Positions 54,812-64,000 of a stretch of 64,000 nucleotides of DNA are shown here, piece by piece. The translations under genes were made by a program, and so were the position numbers. The notes under the pieces were generated by a model. The model was not told the origin of the DNA. It searched no databases and was given only the letters and a program-made list of their open reading frames with translations. The stretch is from contig DF239422.1 in the NCBI GenBank assembly GCA_000507305.1, forward strand, positions 124,001 through 188,000, in the 5' to 3' direction. The stretch is from Breviolum minutum Mf 1.05b.01 (Eukaryota; Sar; Dinophyceae; Suessiales; Symbiodiniaceae). The stretch's first letter is position 1. Every line of letters starts with the position of its first letter.

Positions 54812-57800
54812 TCAGTTCCACCCCCAGCCTTGTATGCTGCTAGCGATATCGTTGCGAGCTCCGCTACTTGTGGCCTTCCAGTACAGTGGTAAGTCCGATA
54901 TGATTATCGTCCTTTCTGTCCTGACCATCAGCATCGTGACTGGTTCTTTTGCCTTTGCGGGAGGCAAATGCGTTTCGGCTCTCAATTTATTTCTGCAGTT
55001 TTCATCAGCATCATGTGATGTGCAGGTGGCAAGGGCGAAAGTCTTTGGGGTAGGGAACACACCCAAATAATTGGCTTGCGATTTTAGCCATATGTACCTA
55101 TACAGCTTGACCCATTCTGGATTCCCCTTGAGGATGTACTTTCTCAGAACTTTGGGGTCCACAATGCCATTGGCCCAAGCACATAAACAAATCGTGGTAC
55201 GCCTAAGGAGTATCTCCCATTCAGTAACCAAACAAGTAGCTATCTTCTTGGGGATAAGTCCTTCGTCATACATCCCGCATGGCTCGTCAAACGTGTTGAC
55301 ATGTAAGGTGATTACGATCTTCCTACTTTCATCTTTGAACATTGGCCTGATGTATGTTTTCACTTTCCTTCCAGCCAATCTGACATCTGGATATGACCAC
55401 TCATTCGTCTCAGTTGCCAATCCTTCGTCTTCATCTGCTGACAAGGAACTCTCGGAAAACATGATAGGCGGGGGTGGATTCGGAAGTTTCAAATTACTAT
55501 GGACCGGCTTCTTCGACCTTGGTGGATCACTTGGTGGTGGTGATGGTCTTGCTTTTGGTGGTGGTCCAGTTGGTCGTGCTTTTGGCTCCGGTCGTGCATG
55601 TTGTGGTCTGGACGATGATGACGAATGTCCTCCTCTTCCTCTTCGTGGTTCGCGATCGAAACCACGATCGGAATCGGATGAATCAACACTTCGTCTTGGA
55701 TCTTGTACTCCATGTGGGAATTGTACTTCATGAATTGGCTCAACCCCATCGTCAAACTCATAAACCACTTCATACACAGAATTCCTCATTTGTTTTTCGA
55801 AAGCGTCCCATTTCTGCAATCTTTCGTTCTTCTTAGTAACTTCTCCTGGGACTCCGCTCTCTACACCCAGAACATTGAAACTGATATTGTAGAAATTCTC
55901 TCCCATGCCATACCATTCTTTTGCATCTCGACTAAGTTGTCTATAGTCTTCCCAAAAGGATGATCTAATGGCTCTGTCTACTGCATCAGGACCGAACCAC
56001 ACTCTTTGGGATTCCATGAATCTACCCTTATTCTCATAATGTCCCCTCAACATGTCGAACAGGGCAGAGAAACCCAAAATTGCGTTGATCCCTACGGCTC
56101 TTGCAGGCACCGTGAAGATCACTGGGGATGACAATTGGGAGTAGAGTCGGACGACATCTGCTACCAGCTGCGGGACTGAAATCTTTTGGTCAAGTTGATT
56201 CTTGTAGTAATTGTAGGCCCGGATGCATTGCGCAATCTGAACTAACAATTGCTGCGCTAATTCCATATATCCCGTCAGGCTCTCAAGAGAGTGCATTGCT
56301 CCGTCTACGGGTTCAGCTCTCATTGCATGATTGAAAATGTCAACCCATTTTTGTCTTCTTAAACGGTACATGGGACAATCTCTACTTGCAAACGTTCCTC
56401 TAGGTGCTCCTTCCAACCCAATCAACTCTCTCAATGTTCCTGTAAATCCCTTCTTGTTTACCAGGGCTAGTAGGTTTTGGCATGCAGGTCCAATATCATG
56501 CAGGTGTTTAGCTGATGCCATTATCCTAAGAATTGGATCAACATTGTGCATGTCTTCCTCCTTCATTGGTTTGTCTAATTTCCTCCTAACGAAGTTGTCA
56601 GTGACGAGGGAGATCTGCTGACCTACTTTCCTGATTTTCACGACAGTTTCAATGAGGGGCAGTGTAAGATCATCGTCGCTGATGAGTGCGATGGCTCTAC
56701 GAAAGATTATCCATAACAGGGTTTCATCAGTGACTACTTCACTCATGCTCAGGCCCATTACGAGAAGGATTGGGATACCAAATTGTACCCATCTCTCAAG
56801 GAGCGTGATGTTCCTTGGTTTATCTTCCTCGTACCGTGATGGTAAGACAATCTTGCCTTGCCTTTCACTCTCACTGAGACTCTCTAACATTGATCCAGTA
56901 AGTCTGCAGTAAGCGGCCCCTATGACACTTGAGTCCCCATCAAGGATTAGTCGTGGTTTGTTATCACTTCCTCTGGATCCACTCGCAGCCATGGCTTCGG
57001 AACAGGCCTGTTGCCCGTTGGATCGCGCCCCGCGTCCCGTTCCTAGCGCTCCGACCGATGAGGATCCACTGTTGGGATTCTCACTCGTTATAGACAACGG
57101 GGCAGGACACCACCGAAGTCTTCGATAATTTTGTCTCTTGGAATGACATGACAGAATATACTTGATTATCCATTTGTTCTTTGTAGATAAGACTATTGAT
57201 CTAGTTGTTCCGTATCCAACTGCATATTCATGTGATGTACTTACACATGCTGCTGCAACGACACGATTCTTGACATTGGTTCCGCTTGAACCATCGCCAT
57301 GCACGAAGCTGGATTGAGATCTTGAGTCTCCAATGCATCTTTGCTCTTGCTCATCAAGGATGATGGAAACGATCTTACTGGTATACACTTGAGTGTGAAT
57401 TGTTTCTCTACCAGCACATGGTGTGTGTTCATGTCTGCCGTCACATTTTAAGGATAATTCTCCGTCTATGTTTACATTCCAACTGACGATTCTCCAAGGC
57501 TTCTTAATGTATAAATTCGAATCACCAAATTTCTGCCTCAGACCATAACAACACCCGTCAAAATCATGAATTGTTGATTCGGTTCCTTCAATCATGAACT
57601 TGACTTCTTCGTTATTCCAGTATAGGCATCCTCTTGGTAATTCCATATATATACCAATCTTCAATCCTACAAATGCCACGAACAATGTTTCAAATCTGTT
57701 CCACAGCTGCTTGAAGATTTCAACCTTGGCATCTATTATCGCTTCAGTGAGTGGTCCCCTGCTACGATTCAATCTTGCCCATGACGACCCCCCAGTACAT

Positions 57801-59998
57801 GGCCCAGCAAAGAACATAGTATCTCTCTTATCCCTAAGAGATATTGATGCCTTCTGTAAACCATAATCAGAGTTTAAGTCATCATGAATTGTAATCGTAA
57901 CGATGAGTAGATCGGCTTTGCCTACTCCTTCCTTCTTCATATGTTTCAGATATCTCTTTGCACTTAGAATGGTGAACCAATTCACTTCTTCAGAACAAAG
58001 TAAAACCATTCTTGGTACTTCAGATTGTATCTCGAACATAGTTATCACCACATTACAACCCTCATTGTTTGCGTGCTGCTTCTTGATCAACTTCATCAGT
58101 TCGAAGTCTTCATCACTTGATTCCAAGTCGAATTGCTCAATCCTACCGGTGTTTCTCTTCATGATTAAAGTGACCGTCCCGACCCCCCTCCCCTTATCTA
58201 TGTAACTTGATATGTATCCAACGATAAACATCTTCGCTAGGGGGATCGTTGCAACTGTTTGTGTGTTGATTGACGGCGCTAACAGGTATTTTTTTCGCGA
58301 TCTCTTTTGGAATATCGTTCTACCTTTCCATTTGAATCCACTTGTCTTGATCACGTTCATTCCTGTCCTCCAATTGTCGACGTGTTCTTTCCATTCATCG
58401 TTATCTTCAGTTATGCTTGTTCTCAATGTTTTCCTTTCATCCTTGAACGCGTGTTCTGGGATTGTTGGATGTGGGGATTCTTTTGGATCAAACAGTTTGC
58501 TTCTTGGTTTGTTGTGTACTCTAACTATCTGATTTCCCTCTTCTATCCAATAGTCCTTGTTGCGTTTGTTTTTATATCCGCTCATATCGTTCTCGACGAC
58601 ATAGGTACTAATTTGCGAAATCGTTTGATGTGCTACGTCCCACCCCCCATGAACAATGCGTGATAGGGCGTTGGTCACAAGAACCTGAGGTTCAGGTAGC
58701 GCATTGACGAAACTCGGCTGTTCGATGACCTGCGGATGAAAAAGGTCTGCAACGGACAATTCAAGGCGTGGATGACTACGTACGACTGGAGTGGCGGCTT
58801 CAGCAACAGGATGAAATTGAAAGACTGCACGTTCAGCCCAATTGTCAAATCTGTGGTCACCCAGCAAGGGGTCAACCTTGTGTTCAATCTTGGTCCATTG
58901 TCCATTGCGAAGTACCCATGTAGATCTAAGCCAAGGCTGCCGATGCAAGCCAAGGGGATAGGTACGATACATACGAGGGGTCTTCACAACAACAAATGGG
59001 TCAACATTTGGGACTTCTTGCAACCCTTCTTTGCTTGTCATACCTGCAACATAAAGATCCGGAGGTAGTATTGGCGTTTCGGTGTATGGAAACGTAGGGA
59101 TCGTAACATGACGTTCGCGATATTTCTGGTCTAAACCGGTTGAGATATCATGAGTTGGCTGCATGATTGACCACATATCTTCGGAAGAGATTTCGTCATA
59201 AGAAAGAATGTTGATGAGCATACAAGCCCGCTTCCAGGTCATGTGATCCTTAAAAGCTTTGGTATGAATATCAGCACACATCTTGGACGTAACTTCATAC
59301 ACTAAGTATATAAGGTCGTTTTGGAATATCTCATGCATCCATTGTATACTAATACCATGGGTCCTTTCTAAGTGACGCATAGTAGGATTTTGACCACTGC
59401 GAATGATTGCGATCATACCTTGATTGTCATCATAAAATACCAGTTTGGGATCTCGTCCAACCAATGTTTTCCATAAACTGATGACTGGTATAGCATGTGT
59501 CCGCAGGGCATAGTCTGCCGCAATAATTTCGGCTTCGGGTGTCGAATGACTTACACAACCTTGTCTCTTCGACCCCCCAGCTAATGGAAATCGCGTGTGT
59601 GACCCGGAGGCCAACATGTGGGTTCCTGATGTGGATCTGAGGGATTGGCCACATCCTGCATAATCAGCATCAGCAAATACCCCAACTTGCAATTCCGATA
59701 GCTCGTTACCAACCCATCCGATCATTTTCTGACCTTTCGTGGCATTTACATAACACATAAGATGGTGTAACTTTATGTCGTCATTCTTTGACCATTTTGT
59801 TACATTTCTCGCTAGCATATTGATGCTTCGTAGCAAGTCAAACCTTGCTATTCTTGCCGCGTACAGTAACTTCATTAGTACACTGGCAGTGGGGAGCGAG
59901 TTCACCCCCTTGGCCCTCATCACCCGGCTTTGGTGCACTACTTCCGGTAGGATCCGTCTTGGATTTCGTCGGTTCCGTGATGGGATGAATTGTTCCAC
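54812..59998 (-). CDS. Retroelement: RNase H, PCTGG domain and start of second coding block
   Basis: The real entry is by frame shift from the reverse transcriptase frame; the GTG at 59998 is not a start. Copia RNase H: VGVFADADYAGCG, SKRQGCVSHSTPEAEIIAAD, FYDDNQGMIAI (about 59690-59260). Next is a linker with DYWIEEGNQIVRVHNKPRSK (about 58570-58510). Then comes a domain with FFAGPCTGGSSWARLNRSRG (57790-57815) and HEHTPCAGRETIHTQVYT (about 57412-57435). A Kozak-like GCCATGG at 56992 starts a helical region (MAASGSRGSDNKPRLIL). It is followed by a Ser/Arg/Pro-rich segment (RRGRGGHSSSSSRPQ, about 55650) and HVNTFDEPCGMYDEGLIPKK, ending GWGWN-TGA. The stretch 57000-57250 has poor coding quality and may be a junction between two ORFs. 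Confidence 0.75.
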   Translation of the reverse strand: MEQFIPSRNRRNPRRILPEVVHQSRVMRAKGVNSLPTASVLMKLLYAARIARFDLLRSINMLARNVTKWSKNDDIKLHHLMCYVNATKGQKMIGWVGNELSELQVGVFADADYAGCGQSLRSTSGTHMLASGSHTRFPLAGGSKRQGCVSHSTPEAEIIAADYALRTHAIPVISLWKTLVGRDPKLVFYDDNQGMIAIIRSGQNPTMRHLERTHGISIQWMHEIFQNDLIYLVYEVTSKMCADIHTKAFKDHMTWKRACMLINILSYDEISSEDMWSIMQPTHDISTGLDQKYRERHVTIPTFPYTETPILPPDLYVAGMTSKEGLQEVPNVDPFVVVKTPRMYRTYPLGLHRQPWLRSTWVLRNGQWTKIEHKVDPLLGDHRFDNWAERAVFQFHPVAEAATPVVRSHPRLELSVADLFHPQVIEQPSFVNALPEPQVLVTNALSRIVHGGWDVAHQTISQISTYVVENDMSGYKNKRNKDYWIEEGNQIVRVHNKPRSKLFDPKESPHPTIPEHAFKDERKTLRTSITEDNDEWKEHVDNWRTGMNVIKTSGFKWKGRTIFQKRSRKKYLLAPSINTQTVATIPLAKMFIVGYISSYIDKGRGVGTVTLIMKRNTGRIEQFDLESSDEDFELMKLIKKQHANNEGCNVVITMFEIQSEVPRMVLLCSEEVNWFTILSAKRYLKHMKKEGVGKADLLIVTITIHDDLNSDYGLQKASISLRDKRDTMFFAGPCTGGSSWARLNRSRGPLTEAIIDAKVEIFKQLWNRFETLFVAFVGLKIGIYMELPRGCLYWNNEEVKFMIEGTESTIHDFDGCCYGLRQKFGDSNLYIKKPWRIVSWNVNIDGELSLKCDGRHEHTPCAGRETIHTQVYTSKIVSIILDEQEQRCIGDSRSQSSFVHGDGSSGTNVKNRVVAAACVSTSHEYAVGYGTTRSIVLSTKNKWIIKYILSCHSKRQNYRRLRWCPAPLSITSENPNSGSSSVGALGTGRGARSNGQQACSEAMAASGSRGSDNKPRLILDGDSSVIGAAYCRLTGSMLESLSESERQGKIVLPSRYEEDKPRNITLLERWVQFGIPILLVMGLSMSEVVTDETLLWIIFRRAIALISDDDLTLPLIETVVKIRKVGQQISLVTDNFVRRKLDKPMKEEDMHNVDPILRIMASAKHLHDIGPACQNLLALVNKKGFTGTLRELIGLEGAPRGTFASRDCPMYRLRRQKWVDIFNHAMRAEPVDGAMHSLESLTGYMELAQQLLVQIAQCIRAYNYYKNQLDQKISVPQLVADVVRLYSQLSSPVIFTVPARAVGINAILGFSALFDMLRGHYENKGRFMESQRVWFGPDAVDRAIRSSFWEDYRQLSRDAKEWYGMGENFYNISFNVLGVESGVPGEVTKKNERLQKWDAFEKQMRNSVYEVVYEFDDGVEPIHEVQFPHGVQDPRRSVDSSDSDRGFDREPRRGRGGHSSSSSRPQHARPEPKARPTGPPPKARPSPPPSDPPRSKKPVHSNLKLPNPPPPIMFSESSLSADEDEGLATETNEWSYPDVRLAGRKVKTYIRPMFKDESRKIVITLHVNTFDEPCGMYDEGLIPKKIATCLVTEWEILLRRTTICLCAWANGIVDPKVLRKYILKGNPEWVKLYRYIWLKSQANYLGVFPTPKTFALATCTSHDADENCRNKLRAETHLPPAKAKEPVTMLMVRTERTIIISDLPLYWKATSSGARNDIASSIQGWGWN

Positions 59999-62890
59999 AC
60001 CATGTACATTGACTTACAGGTCCAGTCCCACAAGGAGCTCTGGCTGGATGATCCTTGACGTCTTCAGGTAGTGATGGAGTTGGGACCTTCTTCAGAACAG
60101 TATTGGATCCAACAATTTCCAAATATTTCTTGACGCTTTGTTCAAGGAAACTTTCCATGTCATATGTAATGGTGGATACCTTTGTGCCATCTTTAAGTTT
60201 GGTTTCTCCCCGCACTAATTGGCAACCCAAGTATAGACCCAATTCCGTTTCAGGTTCTAGATCTAACTTGTTACGTAGCATTGCCCATCCCTGCTTCATG
60301 CTGGATTCTGGACCGGCCATTTTCAAGTCATCAACGTAAACCACAAGAAGTAATTTCATTTCCCTGTGATAATATGTGGATGGCCATTCAGGACCTACCG
60401 CTACAAATCCTACTTCTTTCACCGCTTTGTCGCAGTGTTGCTCCCACATGGTTCCCGAATCAGGATGTCCATAGAGGCCTTTCCTTAACCTGACTACAGG
60501 TCGTCGATAATCCTGGAGTTTGACCCATTTCGGCCAAGCCTCCGGCGGCAGTTCCACAAAGAACCGTGGACCTTTCAAATCAGCTTGAATATATGCACGA
60601 ATAGCATCTGCTAACATCACAGAATTCTTGGGTAACAGTCCATACAAATCAGCCCATCGTGCTGCTTCAAAAGTCGCAGGAGAATTCCCGAGATCTTGAA
60701 AGAAAGCGGCTTCGATGTTCTGATTAGTCACCTTGTTTCCCAATAAAACCGCCCTGCCCTTGAATTTTCTTCTGGGATCCTCCTTGGGCAATTGCCAATG
60801 TTTCTCGACCATAATCCTATGAACCCTTCCAAAATGTACTTCTTCCTTATTCACTTTGGCTTCATTACGAATGGAATCATATTCATAAATCAATGGACTC
60901 TTTTCAGTTCCGAACTCAAAAGTTCCCTGTTCTGTAAGACCATTCCATTCGTCCCTCATCTTCTTCATTGCTTCGGGGTTCTCCAACATTTCTTTTCGGG
61001 ATACTGGTCTAGATACAGCAGCTGGAAAAGGTAATTGATGACGTACCATTTTATCCCTGTGTTCTTTCACGTCGTTCAATGGGATACATGGCATTGAGGG
61101 TGCAGTTACCATTTCCCTCTTTACCTTAGTGGAAGGGGTGGCAAGACTTACGTTCTTTGTGATACATACTAGCGCTTCGTAGACATGTTCATTTGACTTG
61201 CTGTTATCAACTCCTGGCCCTTCCTGTTGGCTAACAAACTCCTCCCACTCCAACCATTCATCAGGATATGCATCAGAATCATGAGGAGATGTATCACCGT
61301 CAGTAGAGATATCATCATCAGAAAGATAGGGACTGGGTGCAGCTTTGTCCTTACTCCCAGAAGCCCTAGCTTCAGCTTCTGATTCCGCAAGAGCGTCAAA
61401 CATATCTTCCATTTCTTTAATAGCCTCTTCGCGAGATTCCTTTTTCTTTTTGTCTTTCTTTTCTTTCTTATCTTTCTTGCTCTTCTTTTTCGCGATCCGA
61501 TCTTCTTCCTCTACTTCTTCTCTCGCTATATCATCGGCTGCTTTGGTTGATGCTTCTCTCTCTTTTAGACTCATTTTCTTCCATTCTTCGGGTGTGATGT
61601 ATCTTGCTGGTCTCTTTGAAGGCATCAGCTTCCTACCATCGCTACCGACTTTGTACGCTCTTCCCTTGCAGTCTAGCTTTACCTCTTCCCCGAAATCGTT
61701 GACGTAGATAATCCCATCAGATGCTACACCCTCTGAGTAATGTAACAGCTTTGGTTCTTCTGCGCCCAACTCTTTCAATCCCTTAGGTTTATCGCCCTTT
61801 CCATCATCATCATCTCCTTTGTCATCATCTTCGTCTTCATCTCCATCTTGACCCTCAATCTCTGGATCATCTCTATTTCTGAGTCCTCCGATTGTCCCAT
61901 TGACCTTTTCATATTCATTCTTCATTGGGAATTCTATAGGTTCAATGAGAATCGCGACCTCAGTTAGATGTGGATCGATAAGCCTAAGTGGGACTTTCTC
62001 GAGATCGAAAGATGGTATGATTGTTGACATCACTGACATGGACCATACTCTCATCTTTCTACTCCATTTCATTCCTGTGTCGATTTCATATCCAGCAAAG
62101 ATACCCGGAATGCCCCTAGGGCTAAATTTGGATGGTGCTTCAGACTTCCTTGCATCACTGGGTTTGAAGTTAACTTTGGCCCCAAACGGAATCATCTTTC
62201 CCTTGAACACCTCCTTATGCATCTTTTCCCATGAACTTCCATCCTCAAGCTTTTCAATATTCAATGCATGGCTAACATATTCTACGGCAAACGGCCAAAA
62301 ACATGCTGGGAGCCCTGCATGCAATAAGCAAGTGGATGCAGTATCAAGGATAAACAGATTGTTCCTTTCCGCAATGCTATTGGTTACACTTCTCCCAGGG
62401 AGCGAATGATCCAAGGGTATTCCTAGCTCTTCCATGGCTGCTATGAACGACGGTGCGCTGTCCGAATATGCACAACTCACTTTGCGTCCACCTATGAACT
62501 TCTTCACTACTGCAACTACAGATTCGGTCGACTTATCAGGTACCGGCGATCCGAGTACCATCCCAGTATACCGATCTCTTACAACGAGTAGTTCTTTATG
62601 GTCTCTCCAACCCATCTCAGTTGCCTTACCCATATCAACGAAGTCAAACGTAATCAAATCACCAAACTTAGACAACTTTCTTTTGAACGCACCCTTTCTT
62701 GTTTTGAAATGTCGCATTTTCGCCCTTATGCAGGAATCGCAATAAGGGTTACTATAGCGATGTGTCATGAGGTGATCTAATGTTTTGGCTTCCTTCTTTA
62801 ACGTTCCGGGTTTGGCATACCTAGATTCTCCCCGTTCGACATCAACTTCAATGATCCCCTCCCGATCACCGTCATCTTCGTGATGGCGGT
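59838..62890 (-). CDS. Retroelement pol: integrase and reverse transcriptase
   Basis: The GAG-pre-integrase zinc motif (DHLMTHR...NPYCDSC) opens at about 62790, and coding continues upstream of the ATG at 62768. The integrase core has the catalytic triad as FDFVDMG, AYSDSAPSF and SIAERNN (about 62645, 62460, 62370). A Lys-rich linker (KKSKKDKKEKKDKKKK) separates it from reverse transcriptase, with ADAIRAYIQADLKGP and the catalytic YVDD at 60327-60338. The frame ends at TGA 59838, but homology passes to the +1 frame at a GGGGG run near 59911-59915. Both enzymes look intact within the frame. Confidence 0.85.
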
Positions 62891-63315
62891 GGTTCCGCTT
62901 CCTCCTCTACAGGACCCTTTTCATCCTCATGATGTCCTTCGGGTTCCACGTCCGATGCTGGGAAGAGATCTTCACCAGAATCTTCACCCGCCATTGCTTT
63001 TGGGTTCTTAGTGTTGTCGTCCGAATAGGGAACCGTCTTCAGTTTTTGGATTAGAGATTCCAAGTGTTCGATCAGCTTATTTCTCCCTTCTTGTATATCT
63101 TCATTACTTGGTATTTTGTCGGGTATAAGATAAGGAATGTCTCCATCTACTTCCAGGAAAGTACACACCCCTTCATCATTGATCATCACTGGTTGAATTT
63201 CTTCACCCTTTGGCCAAACAAAAGTATAACCCCTCTTTAGTACACCTACTTCCAACAGACAACACAGCTGGTGTTTGGTCCAACACGTGTAACTTGCATT
63301 GACCCAACCCTTCAT
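62872..63315 (-). CDS. Retroelement pol: protease-integrase linker, frame-shifted
   Basis: Continues the protease C-terminus in the +1 frame (GYTFVWPKGEE, FLEVDGDIPYLIPDKIPS), then an acidic linker (DVEPEGHHEDEKGPVEEEAE), ending at TGA 62872. The coding sense passes into the next +1 frame near 62890 (NHRHHEDDGDREGIIEVDVE), which leads without stop into the integrase. The shift lies in a GAGGAGGAAGCGG stretch. Confidence 0.7.
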   Translation of the reverse strand: MKGWVNASYTCWTKHQLCCLLEVGVLKRGYTFVWPKGEEIQPVMINDEGVCTFLEVDGDIPYLIPDKIPSNEDIQEGRNKLIEHLESLIQKLKTVPYSDDNTKNPKAMAGEDSGEDLFPASDVEPEGHHEDEKGPVEEEAEPPPSRR

Positions 63316-64000
63316 GTTCCATCATTGTTATCTCATTAGAATCTGTCACGCCATTGGCCGTCATGAATGTCATCCCCTCGTTATCAAGAAATGTTTCCAA
63401 ATCCAATTCCCTGGCCTTTCGTTGGGAGATAAGATCATGACCACATCCAGTATCCATGATGAATCTGACAGATCTGCCAGAGGTATCTGCTGATGCGCAT
63501 GGTGCTTGTTTCTTCAATATTCTAGTCTTGCTTCTCTTTACCATGCTTTCAACAATCTCACTTCCCTTCCATTTGACTTCGACATAAATATCCTTCCCCA
63601 ACATTACCTTCACCTCAGGTTTCCTACCATTGATGTCATTGTTGAGAACCTTCGCCCTAGCTCTGGCAATCAGATGATCAACCATTGCTTGATGTTTGAA
63701 TGTTTCGGATCTAAGGAACTCTTTCTTGACATATCTTGGTTCTGAATTCCTGATTCTGTTTCCCTTTGGAAGACCTCTAGTATCAATTCCCACATCAATG
63801 TGAATCCTCTCAGGTTTCCATTTGATTTTCACCATTTTGTCCTTCTTCACTAGATTGGTTGATTTCTTTCTCATTGCTCTACCAGCTGCTACCGGAGATG
63901 GATCATCATTATCTGACCAATCGGATAAATAACCATTGTTATCTTCCCTCTTGACCTCAACAACTACCGCGGCACTTTTGGCTTTGGCAGCTGCGGCTTT
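63203..64000 (-). CDS. Retroelement gag-pol: C-terminal gag/protease part (open at window edge)
   Basis: The open frame enters from beyond 64000. A basic segment (STNLVKKDKMVKIKWKPERI) precedes the aspartic protease: FIMDTGCGHDLIS holds the catalytic Asp-Thr-Gly (D about 63460), followed by MTFMTANGVTDS and TPAVLSVGSRCTKEG, as in copia proteases. The frame then runs out nine codons after a GAGGGG run; the natural continuation (GYTFVWPKGEE) is in the +1 frame. The ATG at 63874 is internal, since coding character continues upstream of it. Confidence 0.8.
   Translation of the reverse strand, partial: KAAAAKAKSAAVVVEVKREDNNGYLSDWSDNDDPSPVAAGRAMRKKSTNLVKKDKMVKIKWKPERIHIDVGIDTRGLPKGNRIRNSEPRYVKKEFLRSETFKHQAMVDHLIARARAKVLNNDINGRKPEVKVMLGKDIYVEVKWKGSEIVESMVKRSKTRILKKQAPCASADTSGRSVRFIMDTGCGHDLISQRKARELDLETFLDNEGMTFMTANGVTDSNEITMMEHEGLGQCKLHVLDQTPAVLSVGSRCTKEGLYFCLAKG

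Larger units (their letters stand above)
49546..64000 (-). mobile_element. Copia-type LTR retroelement with large accessory block (partial)
   Basis: Order on the minus strand is protease, integrase, reverse transcriptase, RNase H, which is the Ty1/copia order. It is followed by an unusual additional block of coding sequence reaching 49546. The coding frame is essentially continuous over 14.4 kb apart from four +1 shifts and two TGA codons. The gag region and 5' LTR would be beyond 64000. Plus-strand open frames over this interval are antisense shadows. Microsatellites, common elsewhere in the window, are absent. Assignment to copia is secure from domain order and motifs; a single-element reading of the whole block is inference. 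Confidence 0.85.

Noticed and set aside
55071-55733. 220-codon plus-strand frame
   Set aside because: Shadow of the retroelement coding strand, which has consistent domain content.
1-64000. tRNA, rRNA, CRISPR, riboswitch or prokaryotic operon signals
   Set aside because: None seen; composition and splice structure are eukaryotic. A tRNA scan could not be run.

Overview
The window looks like nuclear DNA of a microalga or other protist with a very intron-rich genome, most probably a dinoflagellate. Four things point that way. Coding is in short exons (about 40-240 nt) in AT-rich introns full of TA and trinucleotide microsatellites. Many inferred 3' splice sites are AG|G. At least seven introns are nearly filled by short inverted-repeat elements that resemble introners, which are known to be abundant in dinoflagellates. 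The last 14.5 kb is a Ty1/copia-type element of the divergent kind I associate with dinoflagellates. There is no rRNA or tRNA gene, CRISPR array or bacterial operon that I can see, and I cannot name the species.

Layout. 1-3.9 kb: exons of an EF-hand protein on the minus strand, with a possible plus-strand fragment inside. 5.3-9.8 kb: three minus-strand gene fragments, two of them multi-exon with matching splice phases. 10.3-14.5 kb: a minus-strand exon, then a complete five-exon plus-strand model (10598-12425) converging on a minus-strand gene (12955-14473). 15-25.6 kb: scattered exons on both strands, several flanking introner-like introns. 26.7-27.8 kb: a complete five-exon minus-strand model of about 202 aa. 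28-31.6 kb and 32.5-38.4 kb: microsatellites and few convincing exons. 38.4-48.5 kb: further isolated exons and a peculiar CTTCCGCG repeat cluster. 49.5-64 kb: the retroelement, on the minus strand and running off the right end.

The retroelement reads, 5' to 3' on the minus strand: aspartic protease, integrase, reverse transcriptase and RNase H, then a PCTGG-containing domain. After that comes a second block of about 7.4 kb with an RG/P-rich segment, zinc motifs, a CCHC knuckle, a domain resembling Tpt1/KptA RNA 2'-phosphotransferase, and an RGG-rich tail. The frame is broken by four shifts, all in the same (+1) sense and each next to a run of G, and by two in-frame TGA codons. It is either a decayed copy, a copy with sequence errors, or a recoded one.

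The two most interesting items are the introner family, for which several copies sit exactly between exons that rejoin in phase, and the retroelement's accessory block with the Tpt1/KptA-like domain. All host-gene models were made by eye from reading frame, splice signals and phase; none has been checked against transcripts or databases, and most host proteins are not recognised.
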